Assembly: GCA_900095095.1 (NCBI GenBank)
Contig: FMBT01000359.1
Location: 177,671-241,670 of the forward strand
Reading direction: 5' to 3'
Source of the DNA: Fragilariopsis cylindrus CCMP1102
Taxonomy: Eukaryota; Bacillariophyta; Bacillariophyceae; Bacillariales; Bacillariaceae
DNA length: 64,000 bases
Shown: positions 1 through 11,650 of the stretch, piece by piece
Numbering within the stretch: the stretch's first letter is position 1
How the letters are laid out: each line of letters begins with the position of its first letter
The notes under the pieces: generated by a model
Database searches by the model: none
What the model saw: the letters and a program-made list of their open reading frames with translations, nothing else
Told to the model about the DNA's origin: nothing
Position numbers and translations under genes: made by a program

Positions 1-2327
1 TTTGCTGGAATACAATGTTTGTGCATTTGCATGGTGCCAAACCTTGTATGATTTCGAGATGTGTCCCAATCTCTTAGTCTCTGCCAGTGCTGCTTCCTCT
101 GCCTGTCGGGCTTTTCGTGCTGCTTGTTCTTGTTGAAAACTTCTGTTTGCTTCTGGAAATAGACCTCTATATTTTCCTGTATCTCCAGTACCTGTATCTC
201 CTGTACCAATGTCATCCTCACCCATTGTCTCATTGTACGATTTCTCTTCCTCTGTAGTTGGGTCCGTTCCGGTTGTGCTTGGTGTTCTGTTCAAGTTGGT
301 TCGCGTCCAGTCTGTTGCCTTGTCTACGTTGGTATGCATCCATTCTGTCGCGATTCGATCCACTTCTTTTCCAAGATTGTTGGTGATATCTCCTACGTTG
401 GTGTTCATCCACTTCGTCGCGATTCCATCGATTTCTCTCTCAAGTTGGTTTGTGATATGTTCGATGTCTGTTGCTGAGGATGCTACTTCTCTGATATGAT
501 GGTCGATTGTATCATTATCCTTGAAGAAATCTAATGCGAAATCCATCAATGAATCGGACATTTCCTGTGGGAATGTCTTGATGTAGGCTTTGATTTGATC
601 TTGGATTATCTGTCGAAAATCTGGTCCGTCTACCAGAGATGTTATTGCAGCCTTTGATTGATCTTCTATCATTGCTAATGTAATGACCAAGTCATCCGTT
701 GCTTTCTTGGTGAACTCTGCTAGTTCTGTCTTGGTTGCTATGGACTGTGTTCGATTTTCCACGATGATATTTTTCCGGCTTTCCTTATTAATTGACCTTG
801 CCATATCACTCAGTCCTAGAATGGAGCTATCACTTGCTGATTTGATTCGTACTATGGCATCTTTCAGTGCTGTTTTGATTCTCGTTGGATCTAGTTCCTC
901 TGGGGACCATTGGAGATCTTGTGCTAAGGCATCCTTGTGGTTTTGGAGATCTTGTACTAGTGCATCCGTGTGGTCAGTTAACTTCTGTGCTAGTTTCTTT
1001 GCACCCAATCGCATGGCTACTGCTTCTCCTGCCGTTAGTTGTCTGGATGTTGTTATGAGTTGCATGGCTACTTGTGCTGCTTCCAGATGATCTGCAAGAA
1101 CTGATGTGGCCGTGTCCACTTCTGCAATTGTTGTGGTTGCTTCATCGATTCGGTTTGTGACTTCATCTATCTTTGAGGTGAGTTCCAAAAGTTTTGATTC
1201 AGCATCTTGTAACATCATTTTGTTATTCTCATTTGATTACCCGCACTCTCTTCCATTCGCATCATTCGGGTGATGGAATCAAGGTGTTCTTGGGTGTTTC
1301 TTACTTCCATTTCCTTGTATCTCACTTCCATCTTTCTATTCATCATTTCTTCCATCCTCTTATCGATCATATCTTCTAAGTCTATGCTACTACGGGATCC
1401 AAGTCTACTACTATCGTTGTTGCTATCCGTTCCAAGTACACTGGGGGTGTGGTTACTATCATTTAGTACCTCACTTTTGGTCTCCTCTTGTACTTGTAAG
1501 TATTCCTCTTCCTGTTGTTCTAGTCTATCGATTGTATCATCCATTTCTTCCTTTGTATCATCCATTTCTTCCTTTACCGTATCATCATCTAATTCCTCTT
1601 CCTTCTCTACTTCTGATTCTTCTGCTTCCGAATCGAATAGTAATGATATGTTTTGCACTTCTTTTGGCAGTTTCTGTGGTGACTTCGAATTTGCCAGGCG
1701 CTGCTTTGCTTTGTATCGAGAGGTGTTTCTTCCATCTCTTTCTCTTGCTCGCTTGGCTCTCTGCTTGGCTTGCTTCACTGTCCATGCACTTCCGGTGTCA
1801 CTGGAGTCAAGTTCAGTTTCCTCTGCTAATTCCTTCAAAAGTTGTATCTGTGGTGGTGATTCAACGATTCGAGGTGCTTTACCTCTTCTCTCATACTGTG
1901 GCTCCGATTGATGTAGGATAGTATGAAGTGGTTGGGCGTAGTGGTATCTGCTTCTTGGCGTCCATGTCGGTGGGGTCCATGCATGTTGTGTGCTAAACAT
2001 TTGCTTTATCAAGTTTTCGATGGCGATATACTTTTGGTCTACATCCATCTCTTCATCATGTAATGTGACAAGGTGTGCATGGTGATCCGATTCTTCATAC
2101 CTTGTCATTGGCATGAAGGGTTTTATCTTGTATGGGTCATCCTTGTAGGGATTGCTGTCGTTCAGGGGAAAAACTAGCTTTAGTGCTTCGATCTCCTCCT
2201 CTTTGATTCCATCATAGGGGATGAAATCTGTAGGTATTGTCCTACCACCCCTCGGTGGTGACATTGGCATTGTGTCCAATGTACTTGTCTGCATCTTACC
2301 TGACTTTCTTGAGTTCTTCTTCGCCAT
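1..2327 (-). pseudogene. gag-like ORF of copy A, frameshifted
   Basis: It encodes the same protein as the 895-residue gag at 17,773-20,460. The N-terminal 370 residues are open (2327 to 1215). The frame then breaks because the T run in the codons just after residue 365 is one base shorter (about 1216-1222) than in copy B; beyond it the same protein continues in another frame to the window edge. The protein starts MAKKNSRKSGKM and is hydrophilic, with a long acidic and coiled-coil middle. Start chosen at the ATG 2325-2327, shared with copy B. The break may be real decay or a homopolymer error. Confidence 0.85.
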
Positions 2328-2577
2328 GGTACAAGTGTTGTAGAAATTTGTTGTGCTTTTATTTATTATTTAAGCGATTTTTGCAATTTTAATTCAACGC
2401 ACGCGCTGTTTTGTATGCTTTTGGTACAGTTTTACGTGCACGAAACTTGTTTCGTAAGAATCTATCACCGATGTTGCTAATATCGATGTTACGTCGTTGT
2501 TGCTAATAACGAAACCCTGTTTTAACTTTAATTATATTATCTTTTAACAGTGATAAAAGATATATGTTCTCATAACC

Positions 2578-2795
2578 TGTAAATGTATCTAGCTACCTAA
2601 GTTCACTAGACTGAAGACCTTCTATGCTATTAACGTATGTAAATAGTGTTTATTAGAAGAGTGAGCTTAGTAGCTCTCTATGATTGGCTATATCTACTCG
2701 TACGGTGTATGTGTGGTCTGACCCTGGTCGGTCATACCCCTCATATGGTCTGTCCTGGTCGGTCATTCCATAGTGACACTCGCCTTACGCCTACA
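2578..2795 (-). repeat. 5' LTR of retrotransposon copy A
   Basis: 218 bp with TG...CA ends, differing from the two copy-B LTRs (11,433 and 20,712) at about three positions, for example near 2610 and 2748-2755. The minus-strand primer-binding segment GGTTATGAG lies immediately inside it at about 2577-2569. Confidence 0.95.
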
Positions 2796-5457
2796 TTAAG
2801 CGACTTAAATCCTCTGGATAAAACTAAGGATAAAGGTTTACGACGTAGTTCACGACATAAACCCCTTCAAAACTTAAACGTTAAAGGAGTTACCACACTA
2901 TTGACCCAAGTCAATAATACTGATATCAACCATCCCACCAACCCACGGCCGTCTACCGCAACTCGTCAACAAGTCCTCAAGCAACGTGACACATCTATCA
3001 AGGAACAGCTAGATTCATTTGTCTATCTTCGAGAAAATGGGGAGAATGAATATCTTTTGGGAAAAGAATTTGAGTTTCCTCTTAAAGACGAAAATGGCAA
3101 CGCGATACTCGGAGACGACGGCAAACCGTTGGTAGCAATAGCGCCCCCACCAAGTGATCTAGTAGGAAGAGTTTTCCTAACCAAACCCGACGAGAGAGGT
3201 GAAGTTAATAGAGCACGAGTTGTAGAACTTATCAAAGACTTTGAAGGCAAAGTTGAAAAGGATATGAATCTAATCAAGTTCAAGCTAAACTATGATCACA
3301 GTTCCCAAGAAGACATCATGTCGTACAACGAAATTCTGGACTACATCGAAAGAGAACAGAACAATGAAGACGGACATCATTGGAAATTTCGTACTATCTT
3401 AGGACACGTACATACTCCTGTGGGACACAAGGATAGAATGGGGAGTGACTACAACGTCAGAACAGCTTGGGAAACGGGAGCAATTTCGGTCGAACCATTG
3501 GACTTCCTTGCTAAGGACATTCCTGTTGATCTTGCTATCTATGCCAAGAAATTTGACCTACTAGAATTGGAAGGATGGAAACGCTTTAAAAGAATTGCTA
3601 ACCGAGATAAGCATATTCGACGACTTGTGAAACAAGCCAAGCTACGATCCTTCCGTGTTACTCCTAAGTACAAGTATGGATTCTCTATACCGCGTAACTA
3701 CAAGGAAGCCCTTGAGTTTGACGAAAGGAACGGTAATCATAAATGGCAAGAAGCAAATGTATTGGAACATGCACAATTAACGGATTATGCAGTATTCAAG
3801 AACAAGGGAGAATTCCATGATGCAAAGATACCAGAAGGTTATCGCAAGATCAAAGTTCATACTATCTTTGATGTGAAACACGATGGCAGGCATAAAGCTC
3901 GAGTTGTAGCTAATGGTAACCTAACGGATACGCCACTCGAATCTGTTTACTCAGGTGTTGTTTCATTACGCGGATTACGTACATGCATATTCTTAGGAGA
4001 ACTTAACGGCATGACCCCATGGGCTACTGATATTGGAAATGCTTATCTTGAAGCAAAGACCACCGAAAAGGTATGCATCAAAGCAGGGCCAGAATTTGGG
4101 GAGCTACAAGGAAACCTTCTTATCATCGATAAGGCTCTTTACGGATTAAGACTTAGCGGAAAAGCATTCAACATTTTGCTATCTGATTGTCTACGCGACC
4201 TAGGATTCTACCCATCCAAAGCAGAATCAAGTATTTTCATGAGAAAATGTCCTACAAGAGACGTGTACGAATATGTGGCCACATATGTTGATGACCTATG
4301 CATTGTTATGGAGAATCCTAGGGAGTTCCTAAACCAGCTGTCGTCAGCACCGTACAACTTCAAACTGAAAGGTTCAGGAGAAGTTAACTTCCACTTAGGC
4401 TGTGGATTTGAGAGAGACTCTGATGGAGTATTATGTATGGACCCAAGCCGGTACATAGACAAGATGGAAGATGCCTACAAGCAATATTTCAAGGAATTGC
4501 CTAACCAGAAGCACAGATCACCGCTAGTGAAGGGAGACCATCCAGAACTTGATGTAACCGAGTTTCTTGACCAAGACGGTATTGAAATATATCAATCATT
4601 AATAGGAGCTATGCAATGGGCAATCTCTATTGGACGATGGGATATACAATCCCGCAGTAATGAGCTTATCAAGCTTTAGAGCGCAACCACGAAAGGGACA
4701 TCTTGAAAGAATCAAGCGTATCTACGGATTCTTATGCAAGTTCAGGCATTTCAAACTACGGTTTCGAGTTGATGAACCAGACTATTCCGGTATTCCACCA
4801 ATGCCACCCTACGATTGGAGCCATTCTGTATATGGAAACCCAACTGAAGACATCCCTAAAGATGCACCAACTCCACTGGGAAAACGAATCGTTTTGACCC
4901 ATTACTTCGATGCAAATCTAATGCATGACGTACTATCAGGAAAAGCAGTTACAGGTGTAGTTCACTTCTACAACAAGACTCCCGTTGATTGGTATTCCAA
5001 GAAACAATCTACCACGGAAACCGCAACGTACGGATCTGAATTCCTGGCATGTCGAACCTGTTTCGAACAGATCATAGATCACCGACAGTATCTACGATAC
5101 CTTGGAGTACCAGTAGGAGATGAAGACTACGCATGGGGAGACAATGACGCGATGATCAATAGTGCAACCATACCGGACGCAAAGTTACATAAACGACATA
5201 ACATTCTGTCATTTCACTTTGTTAGAAGCTTAATTGCAAGTGGTTTCATTAACCTGCAACATATTAAATCGGAAAGTAATATTGCAGATATACTTACGAA
5301 ACATTGGGGTTATCAAAGTACGTACGAATTGATCCGCCCAATCTTTCATTTTGGAGGTAACACGGCCGCATTATATTTTGATGATACATTAGAAGTCGAT
5401 CGTCACATTACTGAATCAGAGTTAGCAGAAATCGTTACGACCAATGGGGAGTGTTAA
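2796..5457 (+). pseudogene. copia pol fragment: reverse transcriptase and RNase H
   Basis: Reading starts with an RRSSRH-type linker typical of the integrase-RT junction, then the RVT_2 reverse transcriptase: DIGNAYL, ALYGLRLSGKAF and the catalytic YVDD (about 4286-4297). RNase H follows with TYGSEFLA and GDNDAMINSA, ending at GEC and TAA (5457). The open frame that nominally starts at 2646 begins inside the antisense LTR, so real coding starts at 2796. A one-base shift in the CCC run at about 4651-4653 splits RT from RNase H. The fragment lacks gag, protease and integrase, so it cannot be autonomous. Confidence 0.9.
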
Positions 5458-5998
5458 ATTATACATAGTACTCGATGTAGGAGTCATATGTCGTACATAA
5501 GCCCCGCGGAGTAGAAATACAAGCGCGATCAGATTAGTGAGGAGAAATGCACGTGTATGCATTATTGAGATAAAAGAGAACCGAAAGTTAGCTAAAAGCC
5601 AACATCGTACTGTTGGAGTTGAAGTAACCTTGTCGAAGCCGTTGTCGAAGCAATTGGAACCGAGCGCAAATAAGAGAAGTGCTTAGGTATATTTATACAA
5701 ATCGGAACACGATTAAGAAGAGTGTCCGAATACATAGAACACGATTATGAAGAGTGTTATACATATGGAAGTCGAACAGATGTCGATGTCCACCTTTGAA
5801 CCGCTAATGCGATATATATGCATTGAGGCGAAGTGAGTTAGGAACAGAAAGTTGTATGCAGGGTTACTGGAAACCGCAATACTAAAATACGAAGAAAAGA
5901 GCAGAATTACCTCGATTACGAGAAATGAACAATTACTGTCTTTTATTGTTGAGAAATTGTAATAACCATAGACTAAATAAACAAGTGTGTTAATAACA
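5452..5998 (+). repeat. Candidate 3' LTR of the plus-strand copia element
   Basis: Begins TGTTAAATTA directly after the purine tract ATGGGGAG (5444-5451) and ends TGTTAATAACA, giving a 5-bp TGTTA/TAACA inverted terminus. An AATAAA lies close to the right end. The RNase H frame stops two codons into it. No second LTR is in the window, so the borders are inferred. Confidence 0.6.
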
Positions 5999-6767
5999 AC
6001 TTTTGCGTTTGAACATCATCGTTAGTATCGTACGACGTTACTATAGATATATCTACAGAAAGTTACGCCATTCTTCTACGGAAGTTTCGCTGACAAGAAG
6101 GGATTAGATATCCTGGTAGAACAACCGTGAGTAGTCTTTCAATATAAGGGTCAAGAGTATCAACCCTTCCAGCTTTAATAGAATCTTACAAGACCGAAGA
6201 GTAAGACTATTATAATCCTGTTTCACCAATCATCGATTGTCTGTGAAACGTACAACATTGTATGTAGATCATGGAGAAATCATCATCCCCCCTGGCTGAC
6301 CCAAACTTATTCAGGCCAGATCTACCTCACCTTTTTACCCTTCCTGTGTGACAGGCTTCTATCTTTAGCATATTATTAGCTTTACATGTGGCATTCCTGG
6401 GTAATTCTATTCTCAGACTGAATAACTCATCCAGTGCAACATACATTTTCAACTACTTGGTAGGATCCTTCAGGATTGTGTTTGTGTGTGTTTGTGTGTG
6501 TGTGTGTGTTTGTATGTGTGTATGATCTCCTTTTCCCTTTACTCTAGATTGATTGGTCTTCTTAATAGTAATTTAAGTTGTAGACTTCCATGTGGATAGT
6601 CATGCTTGTACAGTTCAATGTGAGAATACTATATCGCATTAAATTGGTCAGCACTAAATATATCTAGTGGTACAGAATACAATAGTGAATCAATAATAAT
6701 AATAATAATAACAATGGTAAAAGCTTAGCTATTCAATCAGGTGCAATAATCACTACCCGTACTTTGG
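5999..6767. other. Intergenic, microsatellites
   Basis: No gene seen. Holds an imperfect (TG)n tract at about 6479-6524 and an (AAT)n tract at about 6692-6712 close to the end of the next gene. Confidence 0.7.
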
Positions 6768-9027
6768 TCAGAAAAAATCAGTCTGATCAAGAGTTGTACT
6801 ATTTACACTCCCACCATCAAACGAAGAAGAGGCACTACGTCTCATATCGCCCACGGGGATTGCAACTTTGGATTTATACTTGAGGTGAGGCAATTCGACC
6901 AGATCGGGATTTCTTAGTAATCGTTCGGGAATCGGCAAGGAATGCTCAAGTGCTACTTCATCTTCTTCGCTCGATGAACTACCTGGATCGGAATTTTTCC
7001 TCCACGTATTAAGACTTCGTAGAGCTCGTCCGTTCTGATTGTGATCTGGAGTACGAAAATTTGCCATCTCTACTTCAAGTGAAGACGAAGGATGCCTCTT
7101 GTGGCCATTTGGCTGTATTGATAGTACTTGTAGCTCGTTTTCGTAATCATTATCGTCATCGTCATCATCGTCGTCGTCACCACCATTTTCAAATAGTGAT
7201 TCATCCACAATGACCTCCTGGAGATTTTCTCCACGACGGGGAGAGTAGGATGATCGTCGACCACCCATACTTATGGGGATGCCGCTCTCACCAAAAAAGA
7301 AATGCGAACCCGATTGAACGCCGGATACTATGTCGCCTTCATAATCATACTTACGAGGATTGAAGAACCAGCGTTGGCATTTGAAAATAGCATCAACCCA
7401 GCGGTTTCCCATCTGTTGACAGACTAATAAAACCATTAGAAGAGCCAGTACAACTAAAGAAAGGGCGAGGGTCCAATCTAAAGCATCCCCACCAGACCCA
7501 AAATCGGACACCATAGTAGCCGCGTTCGGTAGTTGGCGATTCATTTTGACAACATCCAGGTAGGGGCTTGCCAAATCCAACTTGTAGTAAGAAGACGAAT
7601 CTCGAAATAAGTAAAATTCCGTGGTGACAGTCCCATTACTGTCGATGGAGGAGATTCTATACTTCGGGTCGGAAAAGCATTTAGCTACGATTGAGCTCAT
7701 CATAGTTCCGTCACCACTCAACAAACTATCCATCGCTGCTTGGGATACTGCATTGGAAGTTGCATCAGCTGCAGCGAAAGCTGCGTCCGCAGCGGCTTGA
7801 GCAGCATCTGCAGCTTTTGTATCCCCTTCTGTGTGTGCTACAGTCTTTGCTTCATCCGCAGCCTTTTGAGCTTCATTCGCTGCATTTTGGGCCTTTTGTA
7901 CGTTATCGTGTTCACTCTCTGTGGGTTTATAGTTTGATTATCGATCGATGATGGTTGATTGGATGGCGCAGTAGTAGGGACTATCGGTATTATCGTTGAT
8001 GATGTGTCTGATTTGAAACGTCTGCAGAGGATTTAGAGAATGGCGGAGATAAAGATGATTCCTCTTGAGATATACTTGTGATCTCTTCTGATGAGTCGTC
8101 ATTTTCTTCGTCATTGTCGAGTTGTGTAGCTGATTCTCCCTAACATTACTATCAATGCCAGGGGGATTATTTTCCATAAATTCTTCGCCTTTATTATTAG
8201 TCTCGTCCTCAGTTTCTGGCTCTTCTCTTATGTCTTCCACAAGTCTATGCCCATCGTTGTTATCTGGGTCGTCCAATTCGTTTCCTTGATTACCGGTGAA
8301 ATCGTCTGCATCCACAAGCTCCAGATCTTCTTCGTCTATGTTGGAGGATGAGTCATTATCGGATCCGGTATCGGTTGAGCTATCCTCTATTGGTACTGGT
8401 TCTGTAGTAGGCTGTTCTGAAAGTGAAGAATATGATGGAAATGATCCGTAATTATTGGTTCCAATTGATTCCAGACAGGTGTATAGTCTTTGATAGAAAG
8501 TGGCTGCCCGATGAGTAACAGATTGATCGGGGGTAATCTTTGTGACAGATTTCGCATAGATACGCGCCTCGTAGATCGACGGAGGTAGAATGGGCTCGAT
8601 CTCGACCCCTAGTCTGGCCAAATGCGACCATACGAACCAAGTGAAGTCGGAACTAGACGAAGATCGTAATAGCTGACTTCCGTCATCAGAAAACACGGCA
8701 AACGGTTGGTACACTTTCCGTTTTTCTGCATATTCCAAGGCTTCTGTCAGTAGCTTAGAGAGAACGACGCCAGTAATGCTTGCCATGAAATGTGAGCTCA
8801 AGAAATTTCTCCGTGACAATCTTTTGTGTAAAATAAACCTTCCCGGAATTGTCCCAAGCAAGGAAAGAAGAAGATTCCTCTTCTTGCACGATGGGCATGG
8901 CCTCGTCATTCAAAGAGGAACCTACTCGCTGTGGTCCATATTCTAAAGTTAGTTCCATGGGAGTTTTGGTATTGTACGGATTTATAAGGTCTGATCCTTT
9001 CGGTCGAAATCGAATCCCCAGCGCCAT
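6768..9027 (-). CDS. Membrane protein of unknown function, frame-broken
   Basis: Not a family I recognise. Segments in order on the minus strand: 9027-~8780 (starts MALGIRFRPKG, good A-rich context before ATG), ~8775-8150 in another frame (region with FAVFSDDGSQLL, then a very acidic Ser/Asp/Glu stretch), then ~7918-6768. The last part has an Ala-rich coiled coil, one transmembrane helix (WTLALSLVVLALLMVLLV, about 7500-7420), a cytosolic-looking tail with an Asp run, and a Ser-rich C-terminus. A canonical intron GTAATG...CCCACAG (8149-7919) joins the last two segments in phase. However, the intron carries an acidic Ser-rich reading frame, so several single-base shifts are the alternative. The break near 8780-8840 has no fitting splice pair. 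An open but out-of-frame stretch extends upstream to about 9269. It could be a real gene with sequence errors or a recent pseudogene. Confidence 0.6.
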
Positions 9028-11427
9028 TTTTTGAATTTTTATGGTAGAATTGGCGATACCGTGTAAAGGTGCCGTGCGAACTAATGCATAAATTTCGAGG
9101 ACGTCGCTTGCGTCAAGACCATGTGTTAAGGTGGGTATAATGCTCGAGTTAACACCCTAGGAGTCTCCATCGATGGTATGATCAGGTCCTCCGTTACGGT
9201 ATTTGCCGACGATGACTCTCCCTCTTCTTCTTCGATCATATTGCGTCTAATCTCACTCGCACCAGGCATATAGCGTGTATTTCCCTATTCGAAATTACTT
9301 TTGAATTTTTCTTGCCAAAAATTTGGATATTGGATTCCAAACCGTTATTGCATTCTAATCAGTCGGAGTGGATTCGGGGAGTGAGCGAGCGATGGTTTGC
9401 TTTGCTCTCGGATACAATAAGCAGGATGGTTAGCATTCGGTAGCCTAAGATTTTCTTTGTTGTTACTTGAACTGTTGTCTTTGGATACACCTGAAGTCAT
9501 GTCCCCCATTCCGGATATTATGACTACCATACCGTAATATTCATTTATTGTTTTGATAATAACTTGAAACATGGCTTAATAATCATTATTGCGTCCCCTA
9601 GTTTTTCGCGGAAAAAGTATTGTACGTATGTACTACTTGTACGTACTAGGAGTAGTAATATTCCTAATTAGCTAATTAGGCTTCCTAAAGGATTTTCTTT
9701 TGTCATAGCAGTGATATGCAGAGAACCCCAGCTAGCTTGCCCTACACACTGCTAACTCAAACATAACTAACAATCAACCAAACTGCACATCAAATTGCAT
9801 GAACATCATTAGCCAAATATAACAGCTTGTCATAGACACAGGTGTTGGTTGTGTAGTACACTCATCATTACAAATAACACTTCCTTTTTTAATCACTACT
9901 CTTTAAAATAACACTAATATTGACATGACATTTTCACCTGCTTCATTAGCAGTATGTAATATATTCACAAAACACTTTCTGTTGTCAATAAACATGCCAA
10001 CAATTGGTGCACATCAGGCATTTGTTCATACCTGTAGCAGGATCATGTTCTCTCCTTTGTCACAAGTACCAGACCAACCCGTACATTTTGGGTATCTAAC
10101 CAATGACATTGGTGGTAGGTTCTTCGAAACACAACAGTGGTACCTTCTGCACTGTAAGAAATTTGTAAAATTTTCAACTAGTGTGGGTAATTTTCTTACT
10201 ATTAACAACACATAATCTATATATTGTCACATCAACAAATAATTATTTTCCCTTCATGCTGCTTCCTATTAAGGTACAAAAACGTATTTTTTAGATTGTA
10301 CATTGTATAGGAAAGGAAATGTTTATATTTGTAATAGATATATAATAATGTCATATATTCTAGAAAAGACAGTCCGCTCTCGTTCCACTTATTTTTTATT
10401 TACATCAATCCAGCCATAGTCATCTCTTAGATTTCTTTAACTTTACCAGAAGAAACACTTCCTTCGTTCTTACCACCATGAGAGTGTCTCTTAATTAACT
10501 AATACACAGTAGACTTCCTCATTGAGAAATACCAGGTGGTATCAATGTTGATAGTTATATGTTCAAGAAGGATAATCCAACGCCAATCTTCATTCCATGC
10601 CTTGTCTTCGCTACCATAGGATACATTCCTGCTTCAACCTAGTCCAATGGCAGTCCAATGTTGTTGTTGTTATTAGACAACATGATTCAAATTGAAGAGA
10701 TCTAATCTGACTTGGTTTGAAACAAAGGGAGAGTTGAAGATATTGATCGATGGTCTAAATTTATGTAACATGAGAAAATTGAAAGAATCAGAGCAACACA
10801 TTCAGAAGGTATGAGCCAAGCGGTTTTGGCAAACTTATACTGCGCTGCAGCTAAGCTGCAGCTAAGGTGGAGTCCTTGCAGCCAACGGCAAGGCCATTTG
10901 CAGTATTGTATTGACAAGCTAGCTAGTATGAAGCATCATCACAGTAAATGATAAAAGTTTGTGCCAAGAACAAGTATGTATAGTAACGTTAATACTGATA
11001 GCAGTATTAGCAGTTGTAGTTTATGTGCATCCATTGCATTGATATTTTTCCACAAAAATTGAGCAAAACAATAGATTTTCTCTGACCCCCTGATCATCTC
11101 ATTATCATCCATCACATCATACATACATTTTCACATCATATCCTACTACATACATTCACATCATCATCATTATCAATACATTACACAACCGGTTGGTATC
11201 ACTACTGTTACAGTATCAACAATAGATAAAGACATAAGAGTATCCAGACCCATCATCATCCGATAGATACAATACAATATTTTTACTTTAAATGGTAGTT
11301 TGAAAACACCTGCCAACAATAGACAACAACAATGCGATTGATTATAGAATCAAATTATTGGATGATGGATGGATTGCATGATGATGAGTGCCACACATCT
11401 GGTGAAGAAGAAGAATCTGAAGGACCA
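9028..11427. other. Long AT-rich intergenic region
   Basis: I see no convincing gene. Frames of 60-96 codons at 9.3-11.1 kb have no recognisable domain. The minus frame at 10,211-10,026 is Cys-rich and could be a transposase relic, but it is too short to support. A possible upstream exon or start for the membrane-protein gene lies at about 9140-9269. Confidence 0.5.
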
Positions 11428-11432
11428 AATAG
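11428..11432. repeat. Target-site duplication AATAG, left
   Basis: AATAG directly abuts the left LTR; the same five bases abut the right LTR at 20,930-20,934. Five-base duplications are usual for Ty1/copia integrase. Confidence 0.9.
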
Positions 11433-11650
11433 TGTAAATGTATCTAGCTACCTAAGTTCACTAGGCTGAAGACCTTCTATGCTATTAACGTATGTAAATA
11501 GTGTTTATTAGAAGAGTGAGCTTAGTAGCTCTCTATGATTGGCTATATCTACTCGTACGGTGTATGTGTGGTCTGACCCTGGTCGGCCATACCACTCATA
11601 TGGTCTGTCCTGGTCGGTCATTCCATAGTGACACTCGCCTTACGCCTACA
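11433..11650 (-). repeat. 3' LTR of copy B
   Basis: 218 bp, identical by eye to 20,712-20,929. TG...CA termini with TGTA/TACA inverted ends. The RT/RNase H ORF terminates inside it at 11,618. Confidence 0.95.

Larger units (their letters stand above)
1..2795 (-). mobile_element. Partial Ty1/copia-type LTR retrotransposon, copy A
   Basis: The 5' part of a minus-strand element. It carries a 218-bp 5' LTR at the right end, a leader, and gag running off the left edge. It matches the complete element at 11,433-20,929 over its whole visible length, which is how it is identified. The LTR begins TGTAGGCG and ends CATTTACA on the minus strand. It is inserted into a plus-strand copia element, whose pol resumes immediately after the LTR; TTAAG at 2796-2800 is the likely right half of a 5-bp target duplication. 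The left LTR and pol lie outside the window. Identity to copy B changes abruptly near position 675. Confidence 0.9.
2796..5998 (+). mobile_element. 5'-truncated Ty1/copia element, host of the nested insertion
   Basis: Contains the pol C-terminal half (reverse transcriptase and RNase H), a purine tract, and a candidate 3' LTR. Its upstream half is cut off by the minus-strand element inserted at 2795/2796 and must lie to the left of the window. The coding sequence is not closely similar to the pol of the 11.4-20.9 kb element, so it is a different copia family. The nesting order shows it is older than copy A. Confidence 0.85.

Noticed and set aside
1270-1911. 213-codon plus-strand frame (also at 19,403-20,044), Ser-rich
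   Set aside because: Exact antisense shadow of the gag-like ORF in both retrotransposon copies; composition reflects the acidic coding strand.
8755-9034. MALGIRFRPKG start considered as a plant-type NAC domain
   Set aside because: Only the first few residues resemble it; the following subdomains are absent.
10026-10215. Cys-rich minus frame considered as a piggyBac-type transposase zinc region
   Set aside because: Cys spacing does not fit and there is no catalytic domain nearby.
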